Shown piece by piece: positions 43,524 to 52,504 of a stretch of DNA of 64,000 nt. The position numbers and the translations under genes were made by a program. This stretch comes from JAJDAN01 sp046583095 (GTDB lineage Bacteria; Myxococcota_A; UBA9160; UBA4427): contig JAYGDB010000143.1 in the NCBI GenBank assembly GCA_046583095.1, forward strand, positions 6,608 through 70,607. The letters run 5' to 3'. Every line of letters begins with the position of its first letter. Within the stretch, counting starts at the first letter, position 1. The notes under the pieces are model-generated. The model saw only the letters and a program-made list of their open reading frames with translations, had not been told where the DNA came from and did no database searches.

Positions 43524-44465
43524 TCAGCGACCGCAGAGCTCCCGGAAGTTGCAGCTCGCGCAGGTGCGCGCGGCGGGACTGTCGAGGGGAATCAGCGGGA
43601 AGGCCTCGGCGTCGCCCATCCCACGGCCGGCATCGAAGTGCAGTTCACGCATGGCGTCCGCGGAGGACTGGATGCGAGTTTCGGCTGCGGAGAGTGACTC
43701 GGGCGTAATCTCGCAGCGCACCACGGCCCCGCCGTCCAGGTAGACGTCGTAGCCGGTGAAGCGCTCGAGCGGCACTCCCCACTCCTCGCGGGCGAAGATC
43801 GCATAAACGTGCAGCTGGAATGCGTCGTCCTCGGTTGGACGGCCCGTCTTCCAGTCGTAGAGGTGAACGTTCCCGTCGCCGTCGCGCAGCGCGAAGTCGG
43901 GCGTACCGAAGACCTTGAGGTCGTGAAGCTTGAAGGAGCCGAACTTGTTCTCCGAGGTCTCGACGAATACGTAGTCGTCCGGCGACGCTTCGCGTACCCA
44001 CGCCAGATCTCGCAACGTGAAGAAGCCCTGCACGCAGCGCTCGATCCTCTCGACGTAGTGCTTGCCGTAGCTGGCCGCGGCGGCCCGATCGCTCACCGAG
44101 TCCTCGCCGTAGTAGTGCTCGGCCAGGTAGGTGAACTTCGAGAGCGATTGGCGCCACTTCCCGCTCTGGGATTCCCGGAAGCTCTCTCGCAACTGGCCGA
44201 GCGCCCAGTCGGTCGTCTCCTTGACATCGGCCACGTGATCCGGCTTTGCTTGAAAGTAGGCGGACAAGCTCTCGTGCACCGCGCTGCCGGCCGCCATCGG
44301 CATCCGCTGGAGCTTGCCGAGTTGGTAGATCTTCCGACGCGCCGGCTCCGATTCCGGCTTCCAGCCGAGCCAGCCGCCGTAGTAGCTGTAGTAGTGGCGG
44401 CGACGGCATTCGGCGAAGTTGGATGCGCGTGACGCCGACCACGCGAACTCGTGGGGGAGATCCAT
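43524..44465 (-). CDS. PD-(D/E)XK nuclease with four-cysteine Fe-S motif (Cas4/AddB-like)
   Basis: A 313-residue RecB-family nuclease. The active-site core is visible as FGTPDFALRDGDGNVHLYDWKTG (the PD...xDWK pattern). Cys20 near the N-terminus (NFAECRRRHYY) and Cys302, Cys305 and Cys311 at the C-terminus (CASCNFRELC) match the split four-Cys [4Fe-4S] clamp of Cas4, AddB and related exonucleases. No CRISPR array, cas gene or addA helicase is nearby, so this is a stand-alone nuclease. The ATG at 44465 was chosen because the Fe-S/helical N-terminus begins right after it. Confidence 0.85.
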   Translation of the reverse strand: MDLPHEFAWSASRASNFAECRRRHYYSYYGGWLGWKPESEPARRKIYQLGKLQRMPMAAGSAVHESLSAYFQAKPDHVADVKETTDWALGQLRESFRESQSGKWRQSLSKFTYLAEHYYGEDSVSDRAAAASYGKHYVERIERCVQGFFTLRDLAWVREASPDDYVFVETSENKFGSFKLHDLKVFGTPDFALRDGDGNVHLYDWKTGRPTEDDAFQLHVYAIFAREEWGVPLERFTGYDVYLDGGAVVRCEITPESLSAAETRIQSSADAMRELHFDAGRGMGDAEAFPLIPLDSPAARTCASCNFRELCGR

Positions 44466-44656
44466 GAAGGGAACCTCGCGGGCGGGAGACACCCAGGCCG
44501 TCGAAGCCGACCGCAGCCTCGAGAGCCAACGAGAGTGTATCACCCGGACGGAACGGATTCTCGGCACCGGCCGCGATAGCCAACACCCCGGCAACGGGTC
44601 GACACCCGGGGTCGAAGGCTGCTAGTTGTCGAAGGGCCAACTATCGAGAGTCCGCA

Positions 44657-45121
44657 ATGACACAGAGTTCCTTCGATGCGAGTCGCTACAAGTGGCGAGA
44701 GGTGACGGGCGGGCCCGAGACCTCCTACAAGGTCCGCCACGACTACACGATCCTCGGCTACGACATCGCTGCCGGCACCCTGGACATGCTGGTGCGCTGG
44801 CAGGGGGACGGCGGCCACTGCCCGATCCACCGACACGCCTCGACCACGACCGTCCTGGTGCTCGAGGGCGAGCAGCATCTCTGGGACATCCATCCGGACG
44901 GCACGCGCGGCGACTACAAGGTGCGACTCGCCGGGGACTACGCGCTGACCGTGGGCGATGGGCTGCCGCATCTCGAGCGAGGAGGAGAAGACGGTGGCGT
45001 TGCCTTCTTCGGAAATCACTGCACCGACGGCCTCCTCTACGAGATTCTCGACGAAGACATGAAGGTCGTCGCCGACGTGACGATCGAGGGCCTGGTCGCG
45101 GACTGGCAAACGAACACCTGA
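44657..45121 (+). CDS. Cupin-domain protein
   Basis: A 154-residue single-domain cupin. The first motif is CPIHRHASTTTVLVLEGEQ (metal-type His/His and Glu) and the second is the YALTVGDGLPHLERG region with a His. ChrR-like anti-sigma domains and acetylacetone dioxygenase relatives have this layout. It lies 77 bp before a Baeyer-Villiger-type monooxygenase on the same strand and may work with it; the substrate is unknown. Confidence 0.8.
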   Translation: MTQSSFDASRYKWREVTGGPETSYKVRHDYTILGYDIAAGTLDMLVRWQGDGGHCPIHRHASTTTVLVLEGEQHLWDIHPDGTRGDYKVRLAGDYALTVGDGLPHLERGGEDGGVAFFGNHCTDGLLYEILDEDMKVVADVTIEGLVADWQTNT

Positions 45122-45198
45122 CCGCCCTGTCGTGCCCCATGCAGTCCCGAGCCAGATTGCGGGAAGGTCACGACCGTCGGATTCTGGAGGAACCGTAG

Positions 45199-47016
45199 AT
45201 GGCACTCGATTCAGCCGCGCCGCCGAAGCCTGAGGGCCTGGGGTTCGATCCCGACGCATTACGCGAGAAGTACGCGCAGGAACGGAACAAGCGACTCCGC
45301 ACGGACGGCAACGACCAGTACCTGGAGGTCGCCGGCGACTTCGCCCGATACCTGGATGACCCCGCGACGGAGTCGGGCTCCACGCGGGCACCGCTGACCG
45401 ATGACATCGAGGTCGCGGTGGTCGGGGGAGGCTTCAGTGGCCTGCTGGTGGGTGCGCGGCTGCGCGCCGCGGGGATCGAGAGCCTTCGCATGATCGAGAT
45501 GGGCGCTGACTTCGGCGGCACCTGGTACTGGAACCGCTACCCCGGCGCGCAGTGTGACATCGAGTCCTACATCTACCTGCCCTTGCTCGAAGAGTTGAAC
45601 TACGTCCCGAAGGAGAAATACGCCTACCGGGCAGAGATCCACGCACACAGCCAGGCCATCGCCAAGCACTACGACCTCTACGAGGGTGCCTGCTTCGAGA
45701 CGCAGGTAACGGAGATCCGCTGGAACGAGAAAGCCGCTCGCTGGACGCTCTCCACCAACCGCGGCGACCACATCACGGCCCGCTTCGTCTGCATGGCAAT
45801 GGGGCCGCTGAGCCGTCCCAAGTTGCCCGGCATCCCGGGCATCGAAACCTTCGAGGGGCACGCGTTTCACACCAGCCGGTGGGATTACGACTATACGGGC
45901 GGCGATTCGCAGGGCAACCTGAGCGGCCTTCGCGACAAGCGGGTCGGCGTGATCGGCACCGGAGCGACCGCGGTGCAGTGCATCCCTCATTTGGGAGAGG
46001 CGGCCGAGCATCTCTACGTCTTTCAGCGCACGCCGTCGTCGATCGACGTGCGCGGCAATCGCCCGACTGACCCGGAGTGGGCCGAGAGCCTGGAACCCGG
46101 CTGGCAGAAGCATCGGATCGACAACTTCAGCATCCTGGTGTCGGGCGGCTTCCAGGACGAGGACCTGGTCAGCGACGGCTGGACGGACATCATCCGGAAC
46201 CTGTCCGGCCTGGCCGACGGCGGCGACCTGGGCGCCTCTCCGGAAGAAATCGCAGCCAAGGTAGAGCTCGCGGACTTCCAGAAGATGGAGCAGATCCGGG
46301 CTCGCGTGGACTCGCTCGTGAGCGATCCAGAAACCGCCGAAGCCCTGAAGCCCTACTACCGGCAGTTCTGCAAGCGACCCTGCTTCCACGACGACTACCT
46401 GCCCGCCTTCGGCCGCCCCAACGTGACTCTCGTCGATACCCAGGGAAAGGGCGTGGAGCGAATTAGCGAGCGGGCGATCGTGGTAGACGGCAAAGAGTAC
46501 GAGGTGGACTGCCTGATCTACGCCACCGGCTTCGAGGTCGGAACGGACTACGCCCGCCGCGCCGGCTGCGAGATCATCGGGCGGGAGGGCCTGAGCCTGA
46601 CTTCGAAATGGGCGAAGCAGGTTTCTACCTTCCAGGGCCTGCTCAGTCGCGGCTTTCCCAACTGCTTCCTGATGGGCGGGATGCAATCCGGGATCACTCC
46701 GAACTTCACCGAGTTGTACACCGAGCAGAGCCAACACATCGCGTACATCATCGCGCATGCGTTGAACCACGCCGTTCGGACCGTCGAAACCTCGGAGCAA
46801 GCCGAGGCGGATTGGGTGAAGCAGATCTTCGGCTCCGGCGCTCCGACGGGGGGTTTCGGCGTGGACTGCACCCCGGGCTACTACAACAACGAGGGCAAGC
46901 CGGGAGCAGGACCGGGCTGGTTCGGCGGAAATTTTCCCGGCAATGCCCAGCAGTTCTTCAAGGTTCTGAGGGAGTGGCGCGACCAGGGTGATCTGGAAGG
47001 CCTCGAGCTGGCCTAG
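45199..47016 (+). CDS. Flavin-containing (Baeyer-Villiger-type) monooxygenase
   Basis: A 605-residue class B flavoprotein monooxygenase. The FAD loop VVGGGFSG (75-81), the NADPH loop GVIGTGATAVQ and the Baeyer-Villiger fingerprint FEGHAFHTSRWD (FxGxxxHxxxW, 218-228) are present, as is the GTWYWNRYPGAQCDIES block. It should insert oxygen next to a ketone, for example in cyclic ketones or steroids. GGAGG precedes the ATG. It is likely co-transcribed with the upstream cupin gene. Confidence 0.93.
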   Translation: MALDSAAPPKPEGLGFDPDALREKYAQERNKRLRTDGNDQYLEVAGDFARYLDDPATESGSTRAPLTDDIEVAVVGGGFSGLLVGARLRAAGIESLRMIEMGADFGGTWYWNRYPGAQCDIESYIYLPLLEELNYVPKEKYAYRAEIHAHSQAIAKHYDLYEGACFETQVTEIRWNEKAARWTLSTNRGDHITARFVCMAMGPLSRPKLPGIPGIETFEGHAFHTSRWDYDYTGGDSQGNLSGLRDKRVGVIGTGATAVQCIPHLGEAAEHLYVFQRTPSSIDVRGNRPTDPEWAESLEPGWQKHRIDNFSILVSGGFQDEDLVSDGWTDIIRNLSGLADGGDLGASPEEIAAKVELADFQKMEQIRARVDSLVSDPETAEALKPYYRQFCKRPCFHDDYLPAFGRPNVTLVDTQGKGVERISERAIVVDGKEYEVDCLIYATGFEVGTDYARRAGCEIIGREGLSLTSKWAKQVSTFQGLLSRGFPNCFLMGGMQSGITPNFTELYTEQSQHIAYIIAHALNHAVRTVETSEQAEADWVKQIFGSGAPTGGFGVDCTPGYYNNEGKPGAGPGWFGGNFPGNAQQFFKVLREWRDQGDLEGLELA

Positions 47017-47216
47017 GCCGCTCGCCTCTCAGCCGCTGCGCCCGGCTGCCGCCACATCCGATGCCGTTGCCATTTCCGGAGCCTAGCGGGAAATCTCTGC
47101 CCCACGGCTCGGGCCAGCCCCGGGATCGCTCTGTACACTCCTGCCATTCGACGCACAGGAGTACTGCATGCAGGCCTTCGCCCGTGTTGGAAGAATCGAC
47201 GTGCCAAACGACCGCC

Positions 47217-47984
47217 ATGCGTAAACGATTGATCGACTGGGTCGTCACCATTCCGTTCCTGGCCTGTTTCGGCCTGGTCTTGCTCGCCTTCGACTGGCCC
47301 CAGCGCGTAGCCCGGCTGTTCGGGCCACGGCCGCAGGAGATCGTCGCGGGCGCACTCCAAGTGGCGCTCGTGTGGGCCTTTCGACTGACCGGCGCGCGCA
47401 TCTCGATCGAACGGTCGCCGTTGGTGCTGCCACACGAGTCGTACCTGATCCTCGCCAATCACCAGAGCCTGTTCGACATCCCCATCCTGGGGGCCGAACT
47501 CTTCACGAACTATCCCAAGTACGTCGCCAAACGAGAACTCGCGCGTTGGATTCCGAGCATCTCCTATAACTTGCGACGCGGGGGCAATGCGCTGATCGAG
47601 AGAGGCGACCGCTCACAAGCCACCGAGGCGATTCGCGAACTCGGGGTCACCGCCGCGCGGCGCGGCGTCTCAGCCGTTCTGTATCCCGAAGGCACCCGTG
47701 CGCGCCAGGGCAATCTCGGGCCCTTCAAGCGCGCCGGCACGTTCGCGCTGCTGGAGGCAGCACCCGACATGCCCGTCGTCCCGGCTGTCATCGATGGATC
47801 CTGGCGCCTGCTGCGCTTCAACTTGTTTCCCGTCCCGTTCGGGACCGAGATCCGGGTTCGTTTCGGCGACCCGATCGCGCGCAGCCCGGACGAGGACCGA
47901 TCGGCCCTGCTGGCGCAGGTGCGCGAGGAAATTTCAGAAACTCTCGACAGCTGGAACGAGCAGAAAACGCTGACCGAGTCGTAG
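47217..47984 (+). CDS. plsC: 1-acyl-sn-glycerol-3-phosphate acyltransferase
   Basis: A 255-residue membrane acyltransferase of the PlsC family with the NHQSLFD motif (His82, Asp87), FxxR-type region KRELARWIPSI and YPEGTRAR. Two N-terminal hydrophobic helices anchor it. It acylates lysophosphatidic acid to phosphatidic acid. The ATG at 47217 was chosen because the upstream open frame (Ser/His-rich) is not family-like. Confidence 0.92.
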   Translation: MRKRLIDWVVTIPFLACFGLVLLAFDWPQRVARLFGPRPQEIVAGALQVALVWAFRLTGARISIERSPLVLPHESYLILANHQSLFDIPILGAELFTNYPKYVAKRELARWIPSISYNLRRGGNALIERGDRSQATEAIRELGVTAARRGVSAVLYPEGTRARQGNLGPFKRAGTFALLEAAPDMPVVPAVIDGSWRLLRFNLFPVPFGTEIRVRFGDPIARSPDEDRSALLAQVREEISETLDSWNEQKTLTES

Positions 47985-47995
47985 ATCGGCAGCGA

Positions 47996-48047
47996 GCCCG
48001 TGGCGGCGGATCGCGCCCAGGCCCTCTCTCAGCCACCCGCCACGGGC
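47996..48047. repeat. 11-bp inverted repeat between convergent genes
   Basis: GCCCGTGGCGG at 47996-48006 pairs perfectly with CCGCCACGGGC at 48037-48047 across a 30-nt loop. The right arm lies in the last codons of moaD. It may be a bidirectional terminator hairpin for the convergent plsC and moaD transcripts; there is no U-tract. Confidence 0.35.
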
Positions 48048-48304
48048 GGGAAGACATCGACCTTCTGCTCGGGGCCCACGGGCGTCGACAAGCCGTCGAG
48101 CCAGCGGGCGTTGCGCCCATCGACAAGGATGTTGACCCGACGGGAGAGCGATCCGTCCTCGTCGAAGAGATGTTCGCGCAGATCCGGCCACCGGTCGGCG
48201 AGGTGATCCACCAGGTCCTGAACCACCGCGCCCTCGCAGAGCGACACCTCTACCGATCGCCCTCCGACGATCGGACGCAACGTGGCGTGAAACGAAACCC
48301 GCAT
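48029..48304 (-). CDS. MoaD/ThiS-family sulfur carrier
   Basis: A 91-residue ubiquitin-fold protein ending in VFPPVAGG, the C-terminal Gly-Gly that is activated as a thiocarboxylate. It follows the aldehyde:ferredoxin oxidoreductase gene by 2 bp, which points to sulfur transfer for the tungsten- or molybdo-pterin cofactor of that enzyme, as in other AOR operons. Confidence 0.9.
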   Translation of the reverse strand: MRVSFHATLRPIVGGRSVEVSLCEGAVVQDLVDHLADRWPDLREHLFDEDGSLSRRVNILVDGRNARWLDGLSTPVGPEQKVDVFPPVAGG

Positions 48305-48306
48305 GC

Positions 48307-50124
48307 CTAGAGAATCCCGAGTTCCTCGAGTTTCGCGTCGGGAACCACGCCATCGTCCCAGCCCCGGGCCGCGTAGTACTCGTCCAGCATCGGGGCCAGC
48401 TCGGAGACGTGGCCGAGCGAACCGGGCTGGGTCGAGGCCTCTTCGGTGAAGCGCCGCGGAAGCGTGTCCGAGCCCTTTCCGAACCCCGCTCGGTTGTTGA
48501 AGTAGCGCTCGAGGTTGTAGATCCGCTCGCCCGCCAACATCACGTCCTCGGCCCCGAACGAGATCCCCATGGCCACTGCGTACTGCTGTGCGTATTCCTC
48601 CGCGCCCTCTGCAAAGGCGCTGAACTTACACAGGTCGAGGCTGTCCGAGAAGGCGTGGAGATCCTGGAAGGTCTTCACCAGTTCTCCCTTGCCCTCCCAG
48701 GCGAGCGGGTCGGCGTCGATCGGAACGACGCCCAGTTCGGCGGCAGCCACGTAGCCGCGCAGGTGGCAGGCTCCGCGGTTGCTCGTCGCATAGCCGAGCC
48801 CCATCCCCTTCATGCCTCGCGGGTCGTAGGCGGGAACCGCCTGTCCCTTGACCGCCATCGCGATTTCCGGGTGACCCAGGGCTTCCGCTGCGCGCGCGGG
48901 GCCCTCAGCGAGCAGCTTCCCCGCACCCTGTCGCAGGGCGATTTTTTCGGTGAGTGCCACCATGGCCTCGGCGTCCCCCCAGGCAAGGCCCTCCCCTTCG
49001 GGCACCCAGCCTTGCTCGGTCGCCTCCATCCACACGGAGAGCGCGTTTCCCAGTTCGATCGCATCCATCCCGAGGTCGTTGCACTGGTCGATCATCTTCG
49101 CCACCGACGCAACGTCGTCATTGTCGCAGTTGGCACCGAGGCTCCAGGCCGGTTCGTACTCGAGACTCTCCATGCGAAGACCCGCCCAGGGACCCTGCTT
49201 GATCTCGACTTCCTTCTTGCACGCGACCGGACACGCGTGGCAGGTCGGATCGTCGACGAGCAGGTTCTGCTCCACGTACTCACCGCTGATCTTCTCGGCG
49301 CGGTCGCCAAAGGAGGTGAGCTGGCTGTTGCGCGCACCGAGGGCCCCGATCGAATTCGTGATATTCATGATCACGTTGGTGCCGTAGACCGAAAGCCCGC
49401 CCTTCTTCGGACTCGTGATGTTCGCCTCGTCGCGGATGTTATCGAGGACGTGGCGCCTCACGGCCCTCCACGCATCCTTGTCGGGGTCTTCGCTCTTCTG
49501 GAGACCCGCCCGAATGACGATCGCCTTCAAGTTCTTGGCGCCGCCGACGGCACCCGTGCCGCCGCGGCCGAATGCGCGGTCGTCGTCGTTCAGCCAAGCC
49601 GCGAAACGCACGAGATTTTCTCCGGCAGGACCGATGGCATTCACCGCGAGGTTCTTGGCGCCGTAGCGCTGCTTGAAGAAGGCCACTGTTTCGTGAATCC
49701 CCTTGCCCCAGGTCTCGCTCGCGTCACGCAGGGAGATCTCGCCGTCTTCGATGAAGGCGTAGACGGGACGCTCGGAGCGCCCCTCGAAGACGAGACCGTC
49801 GAAGCCCGCCCAGCGCGCCCGCGCCGCCGTCCAACCGCCCTGGTGGCTGTCGGTCACGGTATGGGTGAGAGGAGACTTGGTGACGCAGGCCCAACGTCCA
49901 CTCATGCTCACTTCAGAACCCGTCAGCGGCCCGTTCATGAAACACAGCACGTTATCGCCGGAGAGGGGTTCGACCTCGGGGCCGTTTTCGAGCACGTACC
50001 GCACACCGAGACCGCGGGCACCAATGTACTTGCGGACCCAATCCTCCGGTGCCGCCCTCATCTCCCACTGGCCCGTGGCCAGATCGATGTGGGCGATCTT
50101 CTCTCCAAAGCTTCGCAGTCGCAT
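48307..50124 (-). CDS. Aldehyde:ferredoxin oxidoreductase family protein
   Basis: A 605-residue AOR-family enzyme that uses bis-pterin tungsten (or molybdenum) and one [4Fe-4S] cluster. Cluster cysteines are Cys295, Cys298, Cys302 (CHACPVAC) and Cys499 (LDLCKF). The N-terminal ARGLGVRYVLENG and GRWACVTKSPLT blocks and the SHQGGWTAARARWAGFDGLVFEG pterin-binding region are present. AAGGAG lies 7 nt before the ATG at 50124. With moaD it forms a two-gene unit. The aldehyde substrate is unknown; electrons would pass to a ferredoxin. Confidence 0.93.
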   Translation of the reverse strand: MRLRSFGEKIAHIDLATGQWEMRAAPEDWVRKYIGARGLGVRYVLENGPEVEPLSGDNVLCFMNGPLTGSEVSMSGRWACVTKSPLTHTVTDSHQGGWTAARARWAGFDGLVFEGRSERPVYAFIEDGEISLRDASETWGKGIHETVAFFKQRYGAKNLAVNAIGPAGENLVRFAAWLNDDDRAFGRGGTGAVGGAKNLKAIVIRAGLQKSEDPDKDAWRAVRRHVLDNIRDEANITSPKKGGLSVYGTNVIMNITNSIGALGARNSQLTSFGDRAEKISGEYVEQNLLVDDPTCHACPVACKKEVEIKQGPWAGLRMESLEYEPAWSLGANCDNDDVASVAKMIDQCNDLGMDAIELGNALSVWMEATEQGWVPEGEGLAWGDAEAMVALTEKIALRQGAGKLLAEGPARAAEALGHPEIAMAVKGQAVPAYDPRGMKGMGLGYATSNRGACHLRGYVAAAELGVVPIDADPLAWEGKGELVKTFQDLHAFSDSLDLCKFSAFAEGAEEYAQQYAVAMGISFGAEDVMLAGERIYNLERYFNNRAGFGKGSDTLPRRFTEEASTQPGSLGHVSELAPMLDEYYAARGWDDGVVPDAKLEELGIL

Positions 50125-50174
50125 CGAGGGTCTCCTTGGGGTAGGTGCCCTTCGGCCGTTTCCAAGCTTCAGGA

Positions 50175-51344
50175 TCAGGCAGCGCCGACGAGTTCCTCGA
50201 CGCTCGGGCAGACACGATCGGCGATCGGCTGGAGCGCATCGATGTCGAAACCGTAGAGCTCGGCCGGGTTGTCGGTCAGGATCGTCCGCACTTCGTCGAT
50301 CGGGATGCCGTTGAAGCAGCGGGCGAGCGACTTGCGGGTGCGCGGCCAGGTTCCCTCGAGGTGGGGGTAGTCGGCGCCCCACATCAGATTGCCGAGACCG
50401 ATTTCGTGGCGCAACGCCGACTCGTGGGGGGCCATGAACGACGCAGCGATGGTGCACTGCCGCTCGAAGTACTCGCTCGGCTTCAGCTTCACGAGGTCCT
50501 TGATATGGCTGAAGAAGCGGGCCGCGTGAATACCGTCGAGCAGCATCAGCGCGCTCGGCACCCAGTCGCTACGCGTTTCGGTGAAGACCACTTTCATCCG
50601 GGGGAAGCGTTCGAAGACACCGCCCCACATCAGGATCCACAGGTTGCGGTGAGAGAAGTAGGTGGCCTCGGTCGCATACATCAGCATGCTGGTGACACCG
50701 TAATTGCCGTAGTTCGGCGTACCGCCGCCGCCGTGGATGTGCACCGGCATCTCGTGGTCCTGGCACGCTGCCCAGAGTACGTCGTAACAGGTGTCGTAGT
50801 AGGGCGGGAGCCCTTCGCCCGGCACCGTCGGGATGATCACGCCCTTCATGCCGTGCTCGGCGGCCCAGCGGATCTCCTCGACCGTCGCGTCGAGATCGTG
50901 CACGGTCAGCATCGCGAGCGCGGCGCGGCGTCCGGGCAGATCGTTCGCGAAGTCGAGCAGCCAGCGGTCGTACGCGCGATTGCCAACACCTCGCAACTCG
51001 TGCTTCGCGGACTCGCCAAAGCCTCCGAAGGGCACGCCACCGTTCGGGAACAGCACCTCGCCGACGACACCTTCCCCCTCGAGCACCTCCGTGCGCACCG
51101 ACGAATTCCACTCGCCGTCGCGTCCGGCGCCGGTCTCCATCGCAAACGCGTCACTGCCTTCCTTGGAGAACAACGAGCGATCTTCCTCTCGAGCCTTTAC
51201 AGCCGCCTCTTTCCGTTTCTCGAGTTCGAGAACGAACTCCTCGTACTTCGCGCGATAGGCGGGTTCGACGTAGGGGATGTAGTCCTCGGGTCGCCCCGTC
51301 GCGTGACCGTCGCACGAGATGATTACCGGTCGCTGTGCAGTCAT
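50175..51344 (-). CDS. Amidohydrolase family 2 protein
   Basis: A 389-residue metal-dependent hydrolase. It starts with PVIISCDGHATGRPEDY (strand-1 metal site with D-G-H), has MPVHIHGGGGTPNYG (central His ligands) and ends its barrel with LMWGADYPHLEGTWP (C-terminal Asp). It is a different subgroup from the protein encoded at 41065. It lies 50 bp upstream of the AOR gene in the same direction and may share its transcript. Substrate is unknown. Confidence 0.86.
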   Translation of the reverse strand: MTAQRPVIISCDGHATGRPEDYIPYVEPAYRAKYEEFVLELEKRKEAAVKAREEDRSLFSKEGSDAFAMETGAGRDGEWNSSVRTEVLEGEGVVGEVLFPNGGVPFGGFGESAKHELRGVGNRAYDRWLLDFANDLPGRRAALAMLTVHDLDATVEEIRWAAEHGMKGVIIPTVPGEGLPPYYDTCYDVLWAACQDHEMPVHIHGGGGTPNYGNYGVTSMLMYATEATYFSHRNLWILMWGGVFERFPRMKVVFTETRSDWVPSALMLLDGIHAARFFSHIKDLVKLKPSEYFERQCTIAASFMAPHESALRHEIGLGNLMWGADYPHLEGTWPRTRKSLARCFNGIPIDEVRTILTDNPAELYGFDIDALQPIADRVCPSVEELVGAA

Positions 51345-51430
51345 CGCTCTCCGCTCCCTTTGCGCCGGGCTTGCTAGGCGCTCTCAATTGCAGAGTGTAC
51401 CCGAACAAGCGCCCTCGTTGATAGCGCGCC

Positions 51431-52504
51431 CTATTTCCGACGCGCCCGCGCCAAGCCGCCGAGCGTGGCGAGAGCGGCTGCGCCCAGGGCGCTCGACGTC
51501 GGTTCGGGGACGGCGGGGACACCCGTAAGCGTGTACGCACCCCCCGCGCCCTCGAAGACACCCCGGACGACCAGGACGTAATTTCCAGCAGCGGGGGTCA
51601 GATCCAGGCTGGTCATCATCGGGGTCGTGAAGTTCGACTCGACCTCGGTGCTGAGCGAATCGTCCACGAGCATCAGCACCGGGTTGAAGCCGTCCGCGAG
51701 AGAACCGGGGGATGACAACGTGAAGCTCAGCGGCGCGCCCGCCGACTCCACCCGATACAGATCGACGAACGCGTCCGGCTCCGTCGTCACGCCGGTTGTC
51801 GGCTGGGGCAGGCCCACTTCGGTATCGAAACAGTCGCTCGCGGCGAGCCGACCGCTGATGGGAGCCCCCGTGCTCGAGGAGAACCGTGGGCAGACCGGGT
51901 CATGGACAAACGATATGCCGGCGAGGTCATCTGCCTGCGGGACCTCGACGTCGCTCGTAATGGACTCCATGATGGCCGGCGATACCAACGAGTGGTTGAG
52001 CCCCAGCAGGTGCCCGATCTCGTGCACCGCGACCCGCCGGAAGTCGGCCGTCGCGCCCGTAAGGGGCCCGGTGAAGATGTCGAAGTCCTCGTTCTGATCG
52101 AAGACGATGTTTGCGTGGACGACGAGCCCTCCGATTGTGAAGGTCGTGCGCGCAACGGCGATCGTCGTGCTGCCGAAGTCCGTTTCCCCGCAGATGTCGG
52201 TGCGGAAATCGACTCCGTGGATGCCGTTGTTGGGCCCGCACGGGTCCTCGAAGACACCCTCGTTCACCGTGATATCGACAAGTCCGCCCGAGGATGTATT
52301 CCACTCTGCCGCGGCCCCGGCGAATGCGGTGTTCCAGGACATGCCCGACATCGAGATCGATCCGGTCGAGGGGTGGACGATGTCGGCCTGCATTTCGAAT
52401 GCGCCATCCACCCAGCGCACTCCAGAGGCTTCGAAGGCCGCGCTCGCCCCCGCCCAGAGTAGAAGAGTGGCGGTTACGAGAACGATTCGGCGTGAGGGCA
52501 TCAC
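51431..52504 (-). CDS. Matrixin-type metalloprotease with PEP-CTERM signal
   Basis: A 357-residue exported protease: signal peptide (residues 1-23), a metzincin/matrixin domain with HEIGHLLGLNH (zinc ligands His161, His165, His171; Glu162) and IMES as the Met-turn, a pre-peptidase-like beta domain, and a C-terminal VPEP, hydrophobic helix and RARRK tail (PEP-CTERM). The ATG overlaps the TGA of the upstream gene (ATGA), so they are coupled. Substrate is unknown. Confidence 0.88.
   Translation of the reverse strand: MMPSRRIVLVTATLLLWAGASAAFEASGVRWVDGAFEMQADIVHPSTGSISMSGMSWNTAFAGAAAEWNTSSGGLVDITVNEGVFEDPCGPNNGIHGVDFRTDICGETDFGSTTIAVARTTFTIGGLVVHANIVFDQNEDFDIFTGPLTGATADFRRVAVHEIGHLLGLNHSLVSPAIMESITSDVEVPQADDLAGISFVHDPVCPRFSSSTGAPISGRLAASDCFDTEVGLPQPTTGVTTEPDAFVDLYRVESAGAPLSFTLSSPGSLADGFNPVLMLVDDSLSTEVESNFTTPMMTSLDLTPAAGNYVLVVRGVFEGAGGAYTLTGVPAVPEPTSSALGAAALATLGGLARARRK

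Noticed and set aside
43524..44465. Possible CRISPR-associated Cas4
   Set aside because: No repeats of CRISPR type and no other cas gene are present in the window, so the nuclease is described as Cas4/AddB-like only.
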